From NCBI RefSeq assembly GCF_030817355.1, contig NZ_JAUSZH010000001.1, forward strand, positions 2,033,501 to 2,097,500: a stretch of 64,000 nt of DNA, read 5' to 3'. This DNA comes from Streptomyces sp. V1I1. Its GTDB lineage: Bacteria; Actinomycetota; Actinomycetes; Streptomycetales; Streptomycetaceae. This document shows, piece after piece, positions 60,562 to 64,000 of the stretch (position 1 is the stretch's first letter; each line of letters begins with the position of its first letter). The notes beneath the pieces are model-generated. The model made no database searches and was not told where the DNA came from. It saw only the letters and a list, made by a program, of their open reading frames with translations. The translations under genes and the position numbers were made by a program.

Positions 60562-60634
60562 AGCCCCAATACGGAATCGAACCGTAGACCTTCTCCTTAC
60601 CATGGAGACGCTCTACCGACTGAGCTATTGGGGC
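60562..60634 (-). tRNA. tRNA-Thr (GGU anticodon)
   Basis: The minus strand folds as a cloverleaf: acceptor GCCCCAA / TTGGGGC, D-arm, anticodon arm with loop ATGGTAA (anticodon GGT, reads ACC/ACU), and T-arm GGTTCGATTCC. The discriminator is T, with no encoded CCA. Confidence 0.95.
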
Positions 60635-60737
60635 CTGCTGCGCTGCGGCAACGGGATAGATCATACCCCGAACACACGGCTGCTTCGAACCAGCCATTCC
60701 TCTGGACCGCCCGATCTCGTCCTGCCACCATGCGCCA

Positions 60738-61642
60738 ATGCTGACAGGCCCGAGAACGCCCAAGGTCGCCGTCGCCGTCGCCGTGGCCTTCCTCCTGGCC
60801 GGCTGCGGCTCGGACGACGACGATGACACGAAGAAGAAGCCCAAAGCCTCCCCTGCGGCCAAGGAGTCCCCACGCCCCGGCGACCAGCGCGTGACAATCA
60901 CCTGGAAGGGCCAGAAGCGTGTGTACGCGGTCCACGCTCCGCCTGCTTACACCCCGGCCAAGAAGCTGCCCTTGGTCATCGCGATGCATCCGTACCCGAG
61001 CGACGGCGTCTATGCCGCCAAGCTGACCGGCTTCAATGCCAAGGCCGACAAGAAGGCTTCCTCGTCGCTTACCCCGACGGCCTCAATCAGGCCTACAACG
61101 CACTGATCTGCTGCGGCAGCGAGGACGACGTCGGCTTCATCTCCACCATGACGAAGCGCCTCCTCACCACCTGGCAGGCCGATCCGGACCGCGTCTATGC
61201 AACGGGCATCTCCAACGGCGCCGACATGGCGTTCAAGCTCGCGGTCGAGCTTCCTGGAACCCTGGCGGCGATAGCCCCGGTGAGCGGCGGCTACATCGGC
61301 CCATCCGCGAACGACGCCGCTTACATGCCGAAGTCCCCGGTCTCCGTGGTCACCTTCGTCGGCGGCCTCGACCAGAACCACAACATCATGGAGATCGGCA
61401 TCATCACCTGGCACGAACGCCTTGCCTGCAAGGCCGGCCCAGCAGTGAAGGTCAAGGACAACAACACCCGCACACCCGCGAAGTGCCGGGACCAGTCGGA
61501 GTTCCTGACGTACCGCCTCCCGGACATGGGCCACAACTGGCCCGGCAGCAACGACCCAGGAATGGGCGATCCGGTGACCGGCGTCAATGCCACGGACCTC
61601 ATCTGGGAGTTCTTCAAGGCGCATCCCAGGAAATCGTCCTGA
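60738..61642 (+). pseudogene. PHB depolymerase/LpqC-type lipoprotein esterase, frame broken by one missing base
   Basis: The gene starts at ATG 60738 with a lipoprotein signal ending LLAGC (C23). It keeps frame through DKK, codon ending 61055. One G appears missing there: the continued frame reads the expected GF-LVAYPDGLNQAYN, then ICCGSEDDVGFI and onward only after a +1 correction. The downstream frame (61148-61642 and before) has the nucleophile motif GISNGADM, the His in MGHNWPG and a normal stop. Corrected length is about 301 residues. The family hydrolyses polyhydroxybutyrate or feruloyl-type esters; substrate unknown. A sequence error is as likely as real decay, because the rest is well preserved. 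Confidence 0.85.
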
Positions 61643-61652
61643 ACGCGAAAAT

Positions 61653-61687
61653 GCCTCAGTCCCCGGACAAGGTCCGGGGACTGAGGC
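61653..61687. terminator. Bidirectional terminator between the esterase and the rRNA operon
   Basis: A perfect 15-bp stem (GCCTCAGTCCCCGGA at 61653-61667, complement at 61673-61687) with a 5-nt loop is flanked by TAAAAATT on the + side and a T-run on the minus side. It ends both the esterase and the rRNA transcripts. Confidence 0.93.
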
Positions 61688-61695
61688 TAAAAATT

Positions 61696-61814
61696 GTTCG
61701 GCGGCGTCCTACTCTCCCACAGGGTCCCCCCTGCAGTACCATCGGCGCTGAAAGGCTTAGCTTCCGGGTTCGGAATGTAACCGGGCGTTTCCCTAACGCA
61801 ATGACCACCGAAAC
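61696..61814 (-). rRNA. rrf: 5S ribosomal RNA
   Basis: The 119-nt minus-strand sequence starts GTTTCGGTGGTCATTGCGTT, contains the conserved CCCGGTTACATTCCGAACCC and ends GGACGCCGCCGAAC, the Streptomyces 5S form. It lies 87 bp after the 23S 3' end. Confidence 0.97.
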
Positions 61815-61901
61815 TCTATGAAGATATCGATCCGGAGCCCCGGCCATGGGGGCTCGACAGTTCGTTACTTCAGAACTGACACAGTGGACGCGAGCAACTG
61901 A

Positions 61902-64000
<2,099 letters not shown>

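Noticed and set aside
60562..60634. Integration of a mobile element at tRNA-Thr
   Set aside because: No integrase or duplicated tRNA end on either side; flanks are osaC and an esterase gene.
57814..60744. 976-codon frame overlapping osaC in another frame
   Set aside because: Arg/Pro-rich shadow; the OsaC frame has intact HATPase, GAF and PP2C motifs.

Overview
The window is high-GC actinobacterial chromosome, almost certainly Streptomyces. The evidence is dense G/C-ending codons, GTG starts, purine-rich Shine-Dalgarno sites, a conservon, Streptomyces-type 5S and 23S rRNA, and a gene order that I recall matches the core region around recA of Streptomyces coelicolor (osaC/osaA/osaB/ftsK ... 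clgR ... recA/recX ... gluABCD ... miaB/miaA/dapF/rshA). Synteny is from memory, not from a search.

Layout. 1-8.6 kb is housekeeping: an M1 peptidase (cut by the window edge), the RelA/SpoT enzyme RshA, dapF, miaA, two small proteins, an extradiol-dioxygenase-like protein and miaB. 8.6-19.6 kb looks like an accessory island placed just upstream of miaB: a conservon (cvnA-D), a three-gene mini biosynthetic cluster (AT-less ketosynthase-ACP protein, lone adenylation enzyme, FAD oxidoreductase), a 950-bp non-coding gap and a divergent GAF/PAS sensor protein. 19.7-26.5 kb holds a TAXI-type binding protein, a two-component system and the glutamate ABC importer gluABCD. 26.6-29.4 kb holds a flavin monooxygenase and a cysteine dioxygenase-rhodanese pair preceded by what looks like a leaderless Cys-containing leader peptide. 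29.5-34.4 kb is recX-recA (recA carries a one-base frameshift as read), a DUF805 protein, an AI-2E-type exporter, a DUF3046 protein and a cyclase-fold protein. 34.5-43.2 kb carries azlD-azlC-AraC regulator, the large helicase Lhr, an Nei-type DNA glycosylase, a short-chain dehydrogenase and a small membrane protein. 43.3-51.0 kb is dpsB, clgR, then cinA/pncC-pgsA-rimO in overlapping order, a RodZ-like protein and ftsK. 51.2-60.5 kb is the osmoadaptation locus osaB, osaA (ten 92-residue HAMP repeats) and the divergent osaC. The end has tRNA-Thr(GGU), a frameshifted lipoprotein esterase and, on the minus strand, the 3' end of an rRNA operon (23S partial, 5S).

The main themes are tRNA modification (miaA, miaB), protein methylthiolation (rimO), DNA repair (recA, recX, lhr, nei), stress signalling (rshA, clgR, dpsB, osaABC), and amino-acid transport and sulfur metabolism (glu, azl, cdo). 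The two one-base indels (recA, esterase) may be sequence errors rather than biology. The most interesting candidates for new biology are the AT-less KS-ACP mini cluster co-oriented with the conservon, and the leaderless cysteine leader peptide upstream of cysteine dioxygenase.
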